Source: Paracrocinitomix sp039939375 (GTDB lineage: Bacteria; Bacteroidota; Bacteroidia; Flavobacteriales_D; Crocinitomicaceae). Taken from it: a stretch of 64,000 nucleotides of DNA. Both the position numbers and the translations under genes were made by a program. The stretch is taken from positions 310,001-374,000 of the forward strand of contig JBDVJO010000002.1 of the NCBI GenBank assembly GCA_039939375.1. The letters run 5' to 3'. Positions 27,091-35,243 of this stretch are shown in pieces. The notes beneath the pieces are model-generated. The model made no database searches. It saw only the letters and a list, made by a program, of their open reading frames with translations, and had not been told where the DNA came from. The stretch's first letter is position 1, and each line of letters starts with the position of its first letter.

Positions 27091-27133
27091 GCTTCAATTA
27101 TTAATACGCAAGTAAGACGAAAAAGATAGGGCT

Positions 27134-28282
27134 TTAGTCTATTTTTTCTAGCTTAAATGTTTCTTTTTGCTTTTCACCGTTAATTACAATCAAGTAACTT
27201 CCTGCTTCATAAGCCTTAAGGTCAACTACAATTCGTTGAATTCCTACCGCATAAATACCGTTAAATAAAGTTTTTATTTTTTTACCATTAATTGCATAAA
27301 GATAGATGTCAAACAATGCTTCTTGCACCACTTCAATTTCAACTGTAGTTAGATTTGATGCTGGGTTCGGGAAAACACTTGCTTTGAATTCAGGAATGTA
27401 TGATAACGAAGGAAAAGTTGACTCTAGCGGAGTTGTTGCTTCAATCTTTTCTTCTATTGAAACTTCTTCTACTTTTTCAATAAGTGGTGTTTCTAGTTCT
27501 ATTCGGTCTAACTTTATTTTACCTTCAATCATTTCGTCATCAAACAGTGTTACTTTTACTTCTGATGTATCCTCAATTTCTTCAATTGGAAATCGAATTA
27601 GACCGTCAATCATAGTGTCATCAAATAAGGTGTCTTGAATAACTTCATGTTTCGTAGTGTCTTCTATCAAATTTCCTTTCAATTCTTCTTCTTGTGGAAC
27701 GTAAATTGTATCTCCCAATAGAAAATCGTTCGGATCATAGGCGATATCACCTTTTTCAAAAATTTCTTCAACTTCACTGGTGTCTGGAACAACTGAACAA
27801 TCAGTTGGCGTTTCCACTAAAGGTGGCGTGTAGGCCACTTTTCCTTTCAAGTGTCTGGTTTCTATTTTTAAGGAATCAGGATCCACCGGATCATTTCCAA
27901 CCTGCATTGAGGTAAGATTTAATTCCGTATTATTTAAGAAAATAGATTGAGCCAAGCTTGATTCCTGAATAGAGCATCCCGTAAACAGAGACATTCCGAA
28001 CACAACTAAACAGGCATACAAGAATTTACTTCTGAAAATAGTTGTTGATTGGCCTTCCCATTCAACATATTCATGATTCAATTCCTCTAACTGAGATTTT
28101 CGAAATCTACCACACATATGTTTTCCAGCATTTTCTGCCAAAATGGATTTTACTTCAAAGGGAGTTTTATTGCTAAAATCTACCACGTCTGTTTGACATG
28201 ATCCGCAAAAGGCGCCTTTTTCAGTGGGTGTAAAATCTGCCCAATTTTCATGACAAGGCTCTGGAATGCTAATCTTTTTCAT
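27134..28282 (-). CDS. Cys-rich N-domain protein with internal lipobox and T9SS sorting domain (paralogue 1)
   Basis: 382 residues. Residues 1-70 form a compact domain with four cysteines: C10 in IPEPCHENW, C26/C29 in GAFCGSC, then VVDFS, and C57 in CGRFRKSQLEELN. A hydrophobic segment follows (about 87-102, ending LFTGC), so Cys103 sits in a lipobox-like site although about 85 residues precede it. Then comes an acidic, Thr-rich region with short repeats (TLFDDTMIDG / TLFDDEMIEG; KGKVAY / KGDIAY) and a T9SS type A sorting domain (ASVFPNPASN ... GSYLIVI ... KLEKID). I know the N-terminal motif from other Bacteroidota proteins but no name or function for it. Separated from paralogue 2 by a strong terminator. 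Confidence 0.8.
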   Translation of the reverse strand: MKKISIPEPCHENWADFTPTEKGAFCGSCQTDVVDFSNKTPFEVKSILAENAGKHMCGRFRKSQLEELNHEYVEWEGQSTTIFRSKFLYACLVVFGMSLFTGCSIQESSLAQSIFLNNTELNLTSMQVGNDPVDPDSLKIETRHLKGKVAYTPPLVETPTDCSVVPDTSEVEEIFEKGDIAYDPNDFLLGDTIYVPQEEELKGNLIEDTTKHEVIQDTLFDDTMIDGLIRFPIEEIEDTSEVKVTLFDDEMIEGKIKLDRIELETPLIEKVEEVSIEEKIEATTPLESTFPSLSYIPEFKASVFPNPASNLTTVEIEVVQEALFDIYLYAINGKKIKTLFNGIYAVGIQRIVVDLKAYEAGSYLIVINGEKQKETFKLEKID

Positions 28283-28332
28283 AGTACAGGATGTTTTTCA
28301 AGGCTCTGTACATTCGTTTTAGAAAAAGGTTC

Positions 28333-28367
28333 AAAAAAAAGGGAGATAATTAATTACCTCCCTTTTT
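28333..28367 (-). terminator. Intrinsic terminator after paralogue 2
   Basis: AAAAAGGGAG (28336-28345) pairs with CTCCCTTTTT (28358-28367); the loop contains TAATTAATTA. On the minus strand the hairpin ends in eight T. It ends the transcript of the 28411-29307 gene and implies that 27134-28282 has its own promoter. It could also act on the + strand. Confidence 0.75.
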
Positions 28368-28410
28368 ACCATGAAATTCCAGCACAACCCTCACTATGCT
28401 GGACAAAGTT

Positions 28411-29307
28411 TTAATTAACCTTTTGAACTTTTAAGGTTTCTGTTTGCTGTTCTGATACAATTGTAACAATATAAAGACCTGAATTCTGATCTTCTAAATT
28501 CAGATCAAACAATTGTCGGCCAATGAATAATTCTCCGTTATGTATATTCCTTATCAATTGTCCGTTCATATTATACATTGATATTTGATAGATTCCTTCA
28601 TCCTTAATATCCACTTCAATTTGTGATGTAGTGGTGGTTGGATTTGGAAATGCCTTTGCTTCAAATAAATCTGGAGTTGCTAAAATAGGTTCGGCTAAAA
28701 TTGATTCTTCTGTAGTATCCTCTAATGTTGCCTCTAAATATTCAGTGTATCCAATAGTGGACCCAACTCCTCCCAAAATCATTGCTCCTCCAGTTGTGTA
28801 TGTAGGTTCAACTAGCTCAACTTGTTCGTATGCAATTTCACCAGCAGTTACAAAACATTCTGTAATTTCTACTTCTTCGACATATTCAACTAAATCAACT
28901 GATGAGATTTCTAATCCTTGGTTGATGTAATCCAATTTAGGATTGGCAAATTCATCTATCTGTATGGTTTGTTTGATATTTTGAATTATTGGTTGGTCAT
29001 CATCTTCACAAGCGAATAAGGTCAATCCAAATACCATTACTAGCGCTAAAACGAATTTGCTTTGGAAAGTTCTTCTGCTTTGTTTCTTCCAATGTTCGAA
29101 TCCCGCATTTAATTCCGCTAATTGTTGATTGGTAATTCGTCCACAGATGTGTTCGCCTTTAGAATTTTTAATAATCTGATTGATTTTATCGGTGGATAAT
29201 CTGGTAAAATCAAATGTATCAATGCTGCATTTTTCACAAAAAGCACCTCTCTCAGTTTCAGTCATTTTACTGAAATCTTCATTACAAGGATCTGGAATTT
29301 GAATCAT
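28411..29307 (-). CDS. Cys-rich N-domain protein with internal lipobox and T9SS sorting domain (paralogue 2)
   Basis: 298 residues. The N-terminal domain repeats that of paralogue 1: C8 in IPDPCNED, C24/C27 in GAFCEKC, DFTRLS, and C55 in ICGRITNQQLAELN. The hydrophobic segment (about 84-99) ends in LTLFAC, placing Cys100 as a possible lipoprotein cysteine followed by an acidic EDDDQ. The extracytoplasmic middle is Glu-rich with a GEIAYEQ motif like paralogue 1. The end is a T9SS type A sorting domain (AKAFPNPTTTTSQIEV ... GLYIVTI ... KVQKVN). Same layout as paralogue 1, with about half-identical N-domains by eye. Flanked by a terminator downstream and a 13-bp palindrome 24 nt upstream of the ATG. 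Confidence 0.8.
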   Translation of the reverse strand: MIQIPDPCNEDFSKMTETERGAFCEKCSIDTFDFTRLSTDKINQIIKNSKGEHICGRITNQQLAELNAGFEHWKKQSRRTFQSKFVLALVMVFGLTLFACEDDDQPIIQNIKQTIQIDEFANPKLDYINQGLEISSVDLVEYVEEVEITECFVTAGEIAYEQVELVEPTYTTGGAMILGGVGSTIGYTEYLEATLEDTTEESILAEPILATPDLFEAKAFPNPTTTTSQIEVDIKDEGIYQISMYNMNGQLIRNIHNGELFIGRQLFDLNLEDQNSGLYIVTIVSEQQTETLKVQKVN

Positions 29308-29330
29308 AACTTTGGATTTTTAAGAATTAT

Positions 29331-29343
29331 CACAATTATTGTG
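29331..29343. repeat. 13-bp palindrome upstream of paralogue 2
   Basis: CACAAT-T-ATTGTG, a perfect inverted repeat with one central base, 24 nt before the ATG of the 28411-29307 gene. It could be an operator half-site pair or a small hairpin. No TAnnTTTG box is visible in this 125-nt gap. Confidence 0.4.
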
Positions 29344-29432
29344 CCCATTTATGGACGTTTAATGGTCAGTACAACTTCTTGTTAAAGAGGTTCATTTATT
29401 AGATGAAGTTTTCTTTTAAAATCCATAAAAAT

Positions 29433-30077
29433 TCAAGAAATTAGCACAATTTCCTCAGCGTTATGGGTGCTTTTTAACTGAAGAAGTAATTCTAATTCGT
29501 AATACTTTGGGTAAGTGAAATGAATGTCTTTTTTCCCTTTTTTCATTAATAAAGGGGTGTTCACCCAAGAAACGTTTAAGGGTAAGTGATTAAAACAATC
29601 TCCGAATTGATGAAGATTGCATTCTAATATTTCTGGCTCTACAACGTCCATGGAAAACACTAAACCATCATCAATAGTTTCAAAAGAGTAGCAGTTTTTA
29701 TGTGAGGTCATATGTTGAACTGGTAATTCTTTGTAAGCATCTATTGTATCCGTAACAAACCAGCAATAAGTAATTTCAAAGGGTTGCCACCATCCAATTT
29801 CAATAGGCGGCCAAGGTGTAATAACTTCCCCAGGATATGGTGGGTATTCAATCGGCCAGCCAATTATAGCTGTAGAATCTATGAACACTGGATTCGGGTT
29901 AACAGCAACATAAAAGCTACTGTCAATAAATTGTTGAGGCGAGCTTTCTCTGACTGTTGAAGTGTTCACTTCTTTCGAAACGTCATTTTTGGTTTGTACC
30001 ATTTCGGCAGTAGTTTTGGAATTTGCACAACTGAAAACTATGCTGACTAAGGAAAACATAAAAATTGTTTTTTTCAT
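29433..30077 (-). CDS. Lipoprotein sharing the C-terminal domain of its upstream neighbour
   Basis: 214 residues from the ATG at 30077 (MKKTIFMF); a start 27 nt earlier would lie inside the upstream gene. The signal peptide ends in a lipobox (VFSC, Cys at about 17). The mature part is Pro/Trp-rich (YPPYPGEVITPWPP). The last 100 residues contain DDGLVFSMDVVEPEIL..NLHQFG and a GKKDIHFTYP strand. These align by eye with the C-terminal domain of the 30082-30972 product (NDTLVFDFDAIIDHEI...QDQFG, GRITYP), so the two are paralogous there. It lacks the cysteine-rich N-domain of its three neighbours. It starts 4 nt after the neighbour's stop, so the two are co-translated. Function unknown. Confidence 0.75.
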   Translation of the reverse strand: MKKTIFMFSLVSIVFSCANSKTTAEMVQTKNDVSKEVNTSTVRESSPQQFIDSSFYVAVNPNPVFIDSTAIIGWPIEYPPYPGEVITPWPPIEIGWWQPFEITYCWFVTDTIDAYKELPVQHMTSHKNCYSFETIDDGLVFSMDVVEPEILECNLHQFGDCFNHLPLNVSWVNTPLLMKKGKKDIHFTYPKYYELELLLQLKSTHNAEEIVLIS

Positions 30078-30081
30078 TGGA

Positions 30082-30972
30082 TTAGGTTTTAGTGATTCTT
30101 GCAACTCCCATTTCTCCTTTGTTTATAATAGAAATAGAGTAGGAGCCTTTTAGAAAATGATTTACTGGATAGGTAATTCGTCCTTTGCCTTGAGTCAATT
30201 TAATGGGGGCTAAAAAACAAACATTGTTATTTGGATAGATGCTAGGACCAAACTGGTCTTGCGTAATTTTTAACGTGATTTCGTGATCAATAATGGCATC
30301 AAAATCAAAAACTAAGGTATCGTTGATAATTTTGAATTGATATTCACTGTTTCGCAATTGAATTTCATCAGAGAATTCCGCCTTTTTAGGAGCAAGACCA
30401 ATTACATCTCCAATAAAAAAAGGAACACCTTTTTGTGGTTCTGGCTCAGGTATGCTAATTGATCCAACCCACATACCACCGTAAATTAGGTAGTCATCTT
30501 CTTTTGGTATCCAATGAATCATAGCTTCTTCAGGCCATTCCCAATCCAATTCTAAATTCGAAATTTCATCCGCTTCAGTTTCTTTCAGGATTTCGTTGGT
30601 AACATCTTCGGGTAGAAGAATGTCAACAGAATCTACTGCTACGAACTGAGGTTCGTAGCAGTTTGATTCTTGAGCCTTGAGGCTGTTCTGTGCGATCAGA
30701 AATGCGAATAGAAATACATATTTCAGTTTCTTTTTGAGATTCAAATGATTGAACCACTCAAAGAAATTTAGTTCATCTAATTTTTGCTGTGTGATTCTCA
30801 CGCAAGGATTTTGAATTCCAACAAGGGTCTCTTTTATGTCAGAAACACTGCTCTTGGTAAAATCAAAAACTTCCTTTTTACAACTTTTACAAAATGCACC
30901 TTTTTGGGTAGGCGACATCTTGTTCCAGTCTTCATGGCATGGTTTTGGGATGTGGATTAAATCATGAAGCAT
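30082..30972 (-). CDS. Cys-rich N-domain exported protein (paralogue 3)
   Basis: 296 residues. The N-domain matches paralogues 1 and 2: C12 in IPKPCHEDW, C28/C31 in GAFCKSC, VFDFTKSS, then C57 in PCVRITQQKLDELN (here C-V-R instead of C-G-R). A hydrophobic segment (about 84-98) ends SLKAQ, like a signal peptidase I site, without a lipobox Cys. The C-terminal domain is shared with the lipoprotein encoded just downstream. Its end (GSYSISI ... VARITKT) recalls a T9SS sorting domain, but no FPNP motif is present, so secretion by T9SS is uncertain. A TAGGTTTG -7 box lies about 75 nt upstream inside a hairpin. Confidence 0.78.
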   Translation of the reverse strand: MLHDLIHIPKPCHEDWNKMSPTQKGAFCKSCKKEVFDFTKSSVSDIKETLVGIQNPCVRITQQKLDELNFFEWFNHLNLKKKLKYVFLFAFLIAQNSLKAQESNCYEPQFVAVDSVDILLPEDVTNEILKETEADEISNLELDWEWPEEAMIHWIPKEDDYLIYGGMWVGSISIPEPEPQKGVPFFIGDVIGLAPKKAEFSDEIQLRNSEYQFKIINDTLVFDFDAIIDHEITLKITQDQFGPSIYPNNNVCFLAPIKLTQGKGRITYPVNHFLKGSYSISIINKGEMGVARITKT

Positions 30973-31047
30973 GACCGCAATTACGTCATGTAAATTGCGT
31001 TGCGCAATAGTTTTCTGCGCTTTAACTTCTCTTTAACAGCTCATTAA

Positions 31048-31055
31048 CAAACCTA
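31048..31055 (-). promoter_or_regulatory. Promoter -7 element TAGGTTTG for the 30972-29433 operon, within a hairpin
   Basis: On the minus strand TAGGTTTG fits TAnnTTTG. It overlaps one arm of a perfect 7-bp stem (ACCTATA / TATAGGT, 31051-31071). The predicted leader is about 70 nt. The hairpin may also contribute to ending the rpe transcript, but it has no proper T-run. Confidence 0.45.
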
Positions 31056-31090
31056 TAAGTTTTCTATAGGTAAAATTTAACTTTTGCCAA

Positions 31091-31738
31091 TTAAAGTGCT
31101 TTCAGAGCATCAATTGTTTGGGAAGGGTTTTCAGACTTAAACACAAAACTTCCGGCAACCAAGGCATCTGCTCCGGCAGCAACCAATTGGGCACCTGTAT
31201 TGGTGTTCACACCACCATCAACATGGATGATACATGCTGATTCCTTAGTTTGTATCAGGTTTTTCAGCTTTGCAACTTTGTTTACTGCAGCCGGAATAAA
31301 TTTCTGTCCACCAAAACCAGGGTTTACAGACATTATAAGCACCAAATCTAAATCTGCAATGACTTCTTCAAGTAAGTGCACTGGCGTATGAGGGTTTAAA
31401 GCTACACCGGCTTTCATGCCTGCTGCTTTAATTCCTTGAATAGTTCGGTGTAAATGTGTGCACGCCTCATAATGAACTGTCAAGTAATCCGCTCCTGCAT
31501 CTGCAAAAGTTTGTATGTAGTTATCTGGATTATTGATCATTAAATGAACATCCAAGGGCTTTTTAGCATGCTTTGCAACGGCTTTTACAGAAGGTAATCC
31601 AAAAGATATATTCGGTACAAAAGATCCGTCCATTACGTCAACATGAAACCAATCTGCTGAAGTATTGTTTACCATTTCTACTTCAGATTGAAGGTTGGCA
31701 AAATCACAGGCAAGTAATGAAGGTGCAATAATTGGCAT
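31091..31738 (-). CDS. rpe: Ribulose-phosphate 3-epimerase
   Basis: 215 residues, full length for the family. The barrel motifs are clear: IAPSLLACDFANLQSEV at the start, WFHVDVMDGSFVPNISFG (metal His and Asp), LDVHLMI, LIMSVNPGFGGQKFIP, and the final IHVDGGVNTNTG. It interconverts ribulose-5-P and xylulose-5-P in the pentose phosphate pathway. Last gene of a serC-serA-rpe series, 5 nt after serA. Confidence 0.96.
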   Translation of the reverse strand: MPIIAPSLLACDFANLQSEVEMVNNTSADWFHVDVMDGSFVPNISFGLPSVKAVAKHAKKPLDVHLMINNPDNYIQTFADAGADYLTVHYEACTHLHRTIQGIKAAGMKAGVALNPHTPVHLLEEVIADLDLVLIMSVNPGFGGQKFIPAAVNKVAKLKNLIQTKESACIIHVDGGVNTNTGAQLVAAGADALVAGSFVFKSENPSQTIDALKAL

Positions 31739-31743
31739 GATGC

Positions 31744-32703
31744 TTATTTTAAAAGTGATATAATTTGACTGGCTAATTCTTCTCCAATTCTTGTTTGAGC
31801 TTCTGTCGTTGCAGCTCCAATATGCGGAGTTGATGCGATTTTTTCATGATTCAAAAGATCTGCTCTAGGGTTTGGTTCATTTTCAAAAACATCTAAAGCA
31901 GCTGCTCTAACTTTTCCTGAATTTAGTGCTTCTATCAGGGCGTCTTCATCAATAACGCCACCTCTCGCAGCATTCGCTAGCACAACACCATCTTTCATTT
32001 TGGCAAATTCTGCAGTACCAATTACGGCTGATCCATCTGCTTGTTTGGGAACGTGCAATGAAATATAATCTAAGGTTGAAATTACTTCATCCAAGTTTTT
32101 AGCGCAGTTGATGTTTACTGCAACTTCACCGTGACCTACTATATTCACTTTGATCTCTGCTGATTCCGTAAATAAATCGACAGCTACTACTTTCATTCCT
32201 GCTCCTAAAGCATATGAAGCAAGTGATTGACCAATTCGACCAAATCCAACAATACCTAGGGTTTTGCCTCTTAGCTCTTGTCCTTTTGCGTATTTTTTCT
32301 TTAACGCTTTAAAATCTGAAGTGCCGGTTGATGGCATCAATTTATAAGAATCAAAAGTTGTTCTAGATAAAGCAAATAAACTTCCCATTACTAATTCAGC
32401 GACTGACTGAGAAGAAGCGGCAGGTGTATTGATGACATGTAATCCTTTTGATCTGGCATAATCTACGTCAATATTGTCCATTCCTACACCACCACGACCA
32501 ATTAATTTTAACCCCGGACAAGCATCTATAACTTCTTTTCTGACGGTTGTTGCCGATCTGACAAGTACACTAACATATCCCTTATTATTTATAGCATCAG
32601 CTAATTGATCTTGCGGAACATTTGTTGTTGAAACTTCAAATCCACCAGCTTTTAATGCTGCTACTCCCTCTGGAGAGATTCCATCATTTGCTAAAATCTT
32701 CAT
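31744..32703 (-). CDS. serA: D-3-phosphoglycerate dehydrogenase, short form
   Basis: 319 residues. A D-2-hydroxyacid dehydrogenase: the NAD-binding GFGRIGQSLA (about 152-161), the catalytic Arg in NAARGGVIDEDAL, and the His in STPHIGAATTEAQ. Pairing with serC supports the phosphoglycerate role, the first step of serine synthesis. The length shows that the C-terminal ACT regulatory domain of E. coli-type SerA is absent, so feedback by serine through that domain is not expected. It starts 6 nt after the serC stop. Confidence 0.93.
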   Translation of the reverse strand: MKILANDGISPEGVAALKAGGFEVSTTNVPQDQLADAINNKGYVSVLVRSATTVRKEVIDACPGLKLIGRGGVGMDNIDVDYARSKGLHVINTPAASSQSVAELVMGSLFALSRTTFDSYKLMPSTGTSDFKALKKKYAKGQELRGKTLGIVGFGRIGQSLASYALGAGMKVVAVDLFTESAEIKVNIVGHGEVAVNINCAKNLDEVISTLDYISLHVPKQADGSAVIGTAEFAKMKDGVVLANAARGGVIDEDALIEALNSGKVRAAALDVFENEPNPRADLLNHEKIASTPHIGAATTEAQTRIGEELASQIISLLK

Positions 32704-32709
32704 TCTTTT

Positions 32710-33783
32710 TTATCCTTTTTGTTGAGCAAAATTTTTCATAACATCTACCAGTACCTGAACGCTATCAATTTCTAAAGCATTGTACATTGAGGCTCTGAAT
32801 CCTCCTACGTCTCTGTGACCTTTTAATCCTACAATTCCGGCATCATTCCACATTTTATTGAACTCATCTGCTAAAGCATCATTTTCTAACACAAACGTTG
32901 CGTTCATATTTGAACGGTCTTCAATTGCCGTGGTTCCTTTAAATAAAGGATTGGAGTCTATTTCATTGTATAATAGATCAGCTTTCGCTTGATTTCTTTT
33001 TTCAATTTCAGCAACACCGCCATTCTTCATTAAATGTCTTAAGTTCAACATTGAAACATAAACTGAAAACACAGGAGGAGTATTGAACATTGAATCTTTC
33101 TTAAAGTGCGTATTCAAGTCAAGATATGTTGGAATATTTTGGTGGCTAGATTTACCTAAAATATCTTCTTTTACAATGAACAAAGTAGCTCCGGCCGGTC
33201 CTAAATTCTTTTGTGCTCCGGCATAAATCATATCAAAATCTGATACATTAATTTGCCTAGAGAAAATATCAGAAGACATATCACATACCATAGGCACATC
33301 TGTTTTAGGGAACTCCTTCATTTGAGTTCCGAAGATGGTGTTGTTAGAAGTGATATGAACAAAGTCATAAGAAGCATCAACTGAATATCCTTTTGGAATA
33401 TAATTGAAGTTTTTATTTTCTGAGCTAGCAATTACATCAACAGATAAGCCGGCATTTTTACCTTCTTTAATTGCTTTGGTAGACCAGGCTCCGGTATTTA
33501 CATAAGCAGCCTTTTTATTAGCTCCACTCATATTCATAGCTGAAATTAAAAATCCAAGACTAGCACCACCCTGCAAAAAAAGCGTGGTATAGCCATCAGG
33601 AACATTTAATGCCGTTTTAACAGAACTTCTTGCTTCTTCCATTACCTGAACAAATTCTGGTGAACGGTGCGAAACTTCTAAAATTGAAAGTCCGTTAAAA
33701 TCAATGACAGCTTGAGATGCTTGTTGAAATACTTCTTGTGGTAAAATGCAGGGTCCTGCACCAAAATTATGCTTTTTAGACAT
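32710..33783 (-). CDS. serC: Phosphoserine aminotransferase
   Basis: 357 residues. A class V aminotransferase with the SerC opening KHNFGAGPCILPQEV, the substrate-site SHRSPEF (about 40), the PLP contact LQGGASLGF (about 69-77), and the Schiff-base Lys in MIYAGAQKNLGPAG (about 190). It makes phosphoserine from 3-phosphohydroxypyruvate and glutamate. First gene of the serC-serA-rpe operon. A near-consensus -7 (TTCCTTTG) lies about 35 nt upstream on the minus strand. Confidence 0.96.
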   Translation of the reverse strand: MSKKHNFGAGPCILPQEVFQQASQAVIDFNGLSILEVSHRSPEFVQVMEEARSSVKTALNVPDGYTTLFLQGGASLGFLISAMNMSGANKKAAYVNTGAWSTKAIKEGKNAGLSVDVIASSENKNFNYIPKGYSVDASYDFVHITSNNTIFGTQMKEFPKTDVPMVCDMSSDIFSRQINVSDFDMIYAGAQKNLGPAGATLFIVKEDILGKSSHQNIPTYLDLNTHFKKDSMFNTPPVFSVYVSMLNLRHLMKNGGVAEIEKRNQAKADLLYNEIDSNPLFKGTTAIEDRSNMNATFVLENDALADEFNKMWNDAGIVGLKGHRDVGGFRASMYNALEIDSVQVLVDVMKNFAQQKG

Positions 33784-33902
33784 AAACTGAGATTAAGGTG
33801 TTTAGTTAGTACAAAGGAAAAGCAATTTTTAGGATTGTGCTCATTAATCGGGACTAAAATTTAGAGTTTTTTCAACAATTTAAAATGTTCTGTGGATTTC
33901 AT

Positions 33903-33910
33903 TAATTTTG
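33903..33910 (+). promoter_or_regulatory. Promoter -7 element TAATTTTG(CACC), lgt
   Basis: TAATTTTGCACC fits TAnnTTTG with the GCACC extension also found at 27083 and 46528. It lies 15 nt before the GTG start of lgt, which supports that start. Confidence 0.6.
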
Positions 33911-33925
33911 CACCAAACTTAGCGC

Positions 33926-34843
33926 GTGAATATATTATCAGTAGTTTGGAATTTTGAGCCTAGAGTAGTGCCTTCTTGGGAGATGCCAGTATGGTATGGA
34001 ATTATGTGGGCATTAGGATTTTTAATTGGATTCAAGATCCTTCAGAAAATGTATGCTTCTGAAAACGTTCCTCAAAAATTATTAGATCAGTCTTTCATTT
34101 ATGTGATGGCTGGTGGGATATTAGGCGCAAGACTTGGACACTGTTTGTTTTACGAACCAGCGGCTTACTTATCTAACCCTATAGAGATACTTTATATTTG
34201 GGAAGGTGGGTTAGCAAGTCATGGTGGCGCATTCGGAATCATAATTGCTACCTATATTTTAGCTAGAAAACACACGGATATCTCAGTGCTTTGGTTATTA
34301 GATCGCTTCGTTGTTCCAACTGCATTGGCAGGATTTTTAATCAGAATGGGAAATTTATTTAATTCTGAAATTGTAGGTAAGGCGACAGGATCTGATTTTG
34401 GTTTTCAGTTTATCAGACATGATATTCCGGCGTATTTAGCAAGACAAATTACCGGGATAAAAGATGCGAATCCTTCTGCGGCCTATGATAAATTATTGAG
34501 TGATCCTCAGTATGCACAATACATTGCAGACAATGTTCCAAATCGCTATCCAACGCAGCTATATGAAGCTATTTGTTACTTGGTGTTCTTTGGAATATTA
34601 ATGTTCTTTTATTGGAAAACAAATGCTGCTAAACTCACAGGGTTCTTATTGGGTGGATTCTTTATTTTAATTTTTGGAGCACGATTCTTAATTGAATTCA
34701 TGAAAGAAAATCAAGATGGATTTGATCGTGAATTAGAAGGATTAAATATGGGACAATACTTAAGTATTCCGCTTGTATTGGTTGGTGTTTTCTTAGTTGC
34801 GAGAAAAATCAAATCACTAAGAAAAGGGAAAGAGACTATTTAA
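33926..34843 (+). CDS. lgt: Prolipoprotein diacylglyceryl transferase
   Basis: 305 residues from a GTG start. About seven membrane helices. The family signature is present: GARLGHCLFYEP (about 67-78), the HGG at 99-101 in LASHGGAFG, and RMGNLFNSEIVG (about 139-150) with conserved Arg, Asn and Glu. Lgt transfers diacylglycerol from phosphatidylglycerol to the lipobox Cys of prolipoproteins, which are numerous in this window. A loop of about 50 residues between the core motifs (about 150-205) is common in Bacteroidota. It overlaps the convergent small membrane protein gene by 8 nt. Confidence 0.95.
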   Translation: MNILSVVWNFEPRVVPSWEMPVWYGIMWALGFLIGFKILQKMYASENVPQKLLDQSFIYVMAGGILGARLGHCLFYEPAAYLSNPIEILYIWEGGLASHGGAFGIIIATYILARKHTDISVLWLLDRFVVPTALAGFLIRMGNLFNSEIVGKATGSDFGFQFIRHDIPAYLARQITGIKDANPSAAYDKLLSDPQYAQYIADNVPNRYPTQLYEAICYLVFFGILMFFYWKTNAAKLTGFLLGGFFILIFGARFLIEFMKENQDGFDRELEGLNMGQYLSIPLVLVGVFLVARKIKSLRKGKETI

Positions 34844-35213
34844 GGTCTAAGCCATCTTCAAAATCAATGTCTTCATCTGGCGCATTGATAATTTCATCAA
34901 GGTATTCTTGACTAACTGGTGCTCCTGTTTTTGCTCCGTCAAATCCTGAATTGGCATTATCAGTTGCATATTTAATCAAGAAAAAAATGGGTATCGCTAA
35001 AAACATGAGGTGCAGCATTCCGAACATAAAATCATGTTTGAAAAGAGAGATGATCCATTTAATGTTGTACAATTCATAAATCAACATGATTCCGGTTGCG
35101 CCTATTGCAACATAAAAAAGACTGCTGTTTTTCAATCTCCAGGCAAGCACGCTTAAAAGTATTGCTGCCGTAGCACCAATAAAAATTAGCATGAATAGTA
35201 GTATTCCTCCCAT
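34836..35213 (-). CDS. Small membrane protein of unknown function
   Basis: 125 residues. Three membrane segments are visible (about 2-22, 29-50 and 62-84), followed by a soluble acidic tail (TGAPVSQEYLDEIINAPDEDIDFEDGL). I recognise no family. It lies 30 nt downstream of the DAG kinase gene and is probably the last gene of the M61-LtaS-DAGK operon. Confidence 0.7.
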   Translation of the reverse strand: MGGILLFMLIFIGATAAILLSVLAWRLKNSSLFYVAIGATGIMLIYELYNIKWIISLFKHDFMFGMLHLMFLAIPIFFLIKYATDNANSGFDGAKTGAPVSQEYLDEIINAPDEDIDFEDGLDLK

Positions 35214-35243
35214 ATCTTAAAAGTAGGATTTATTCTTGATTCA

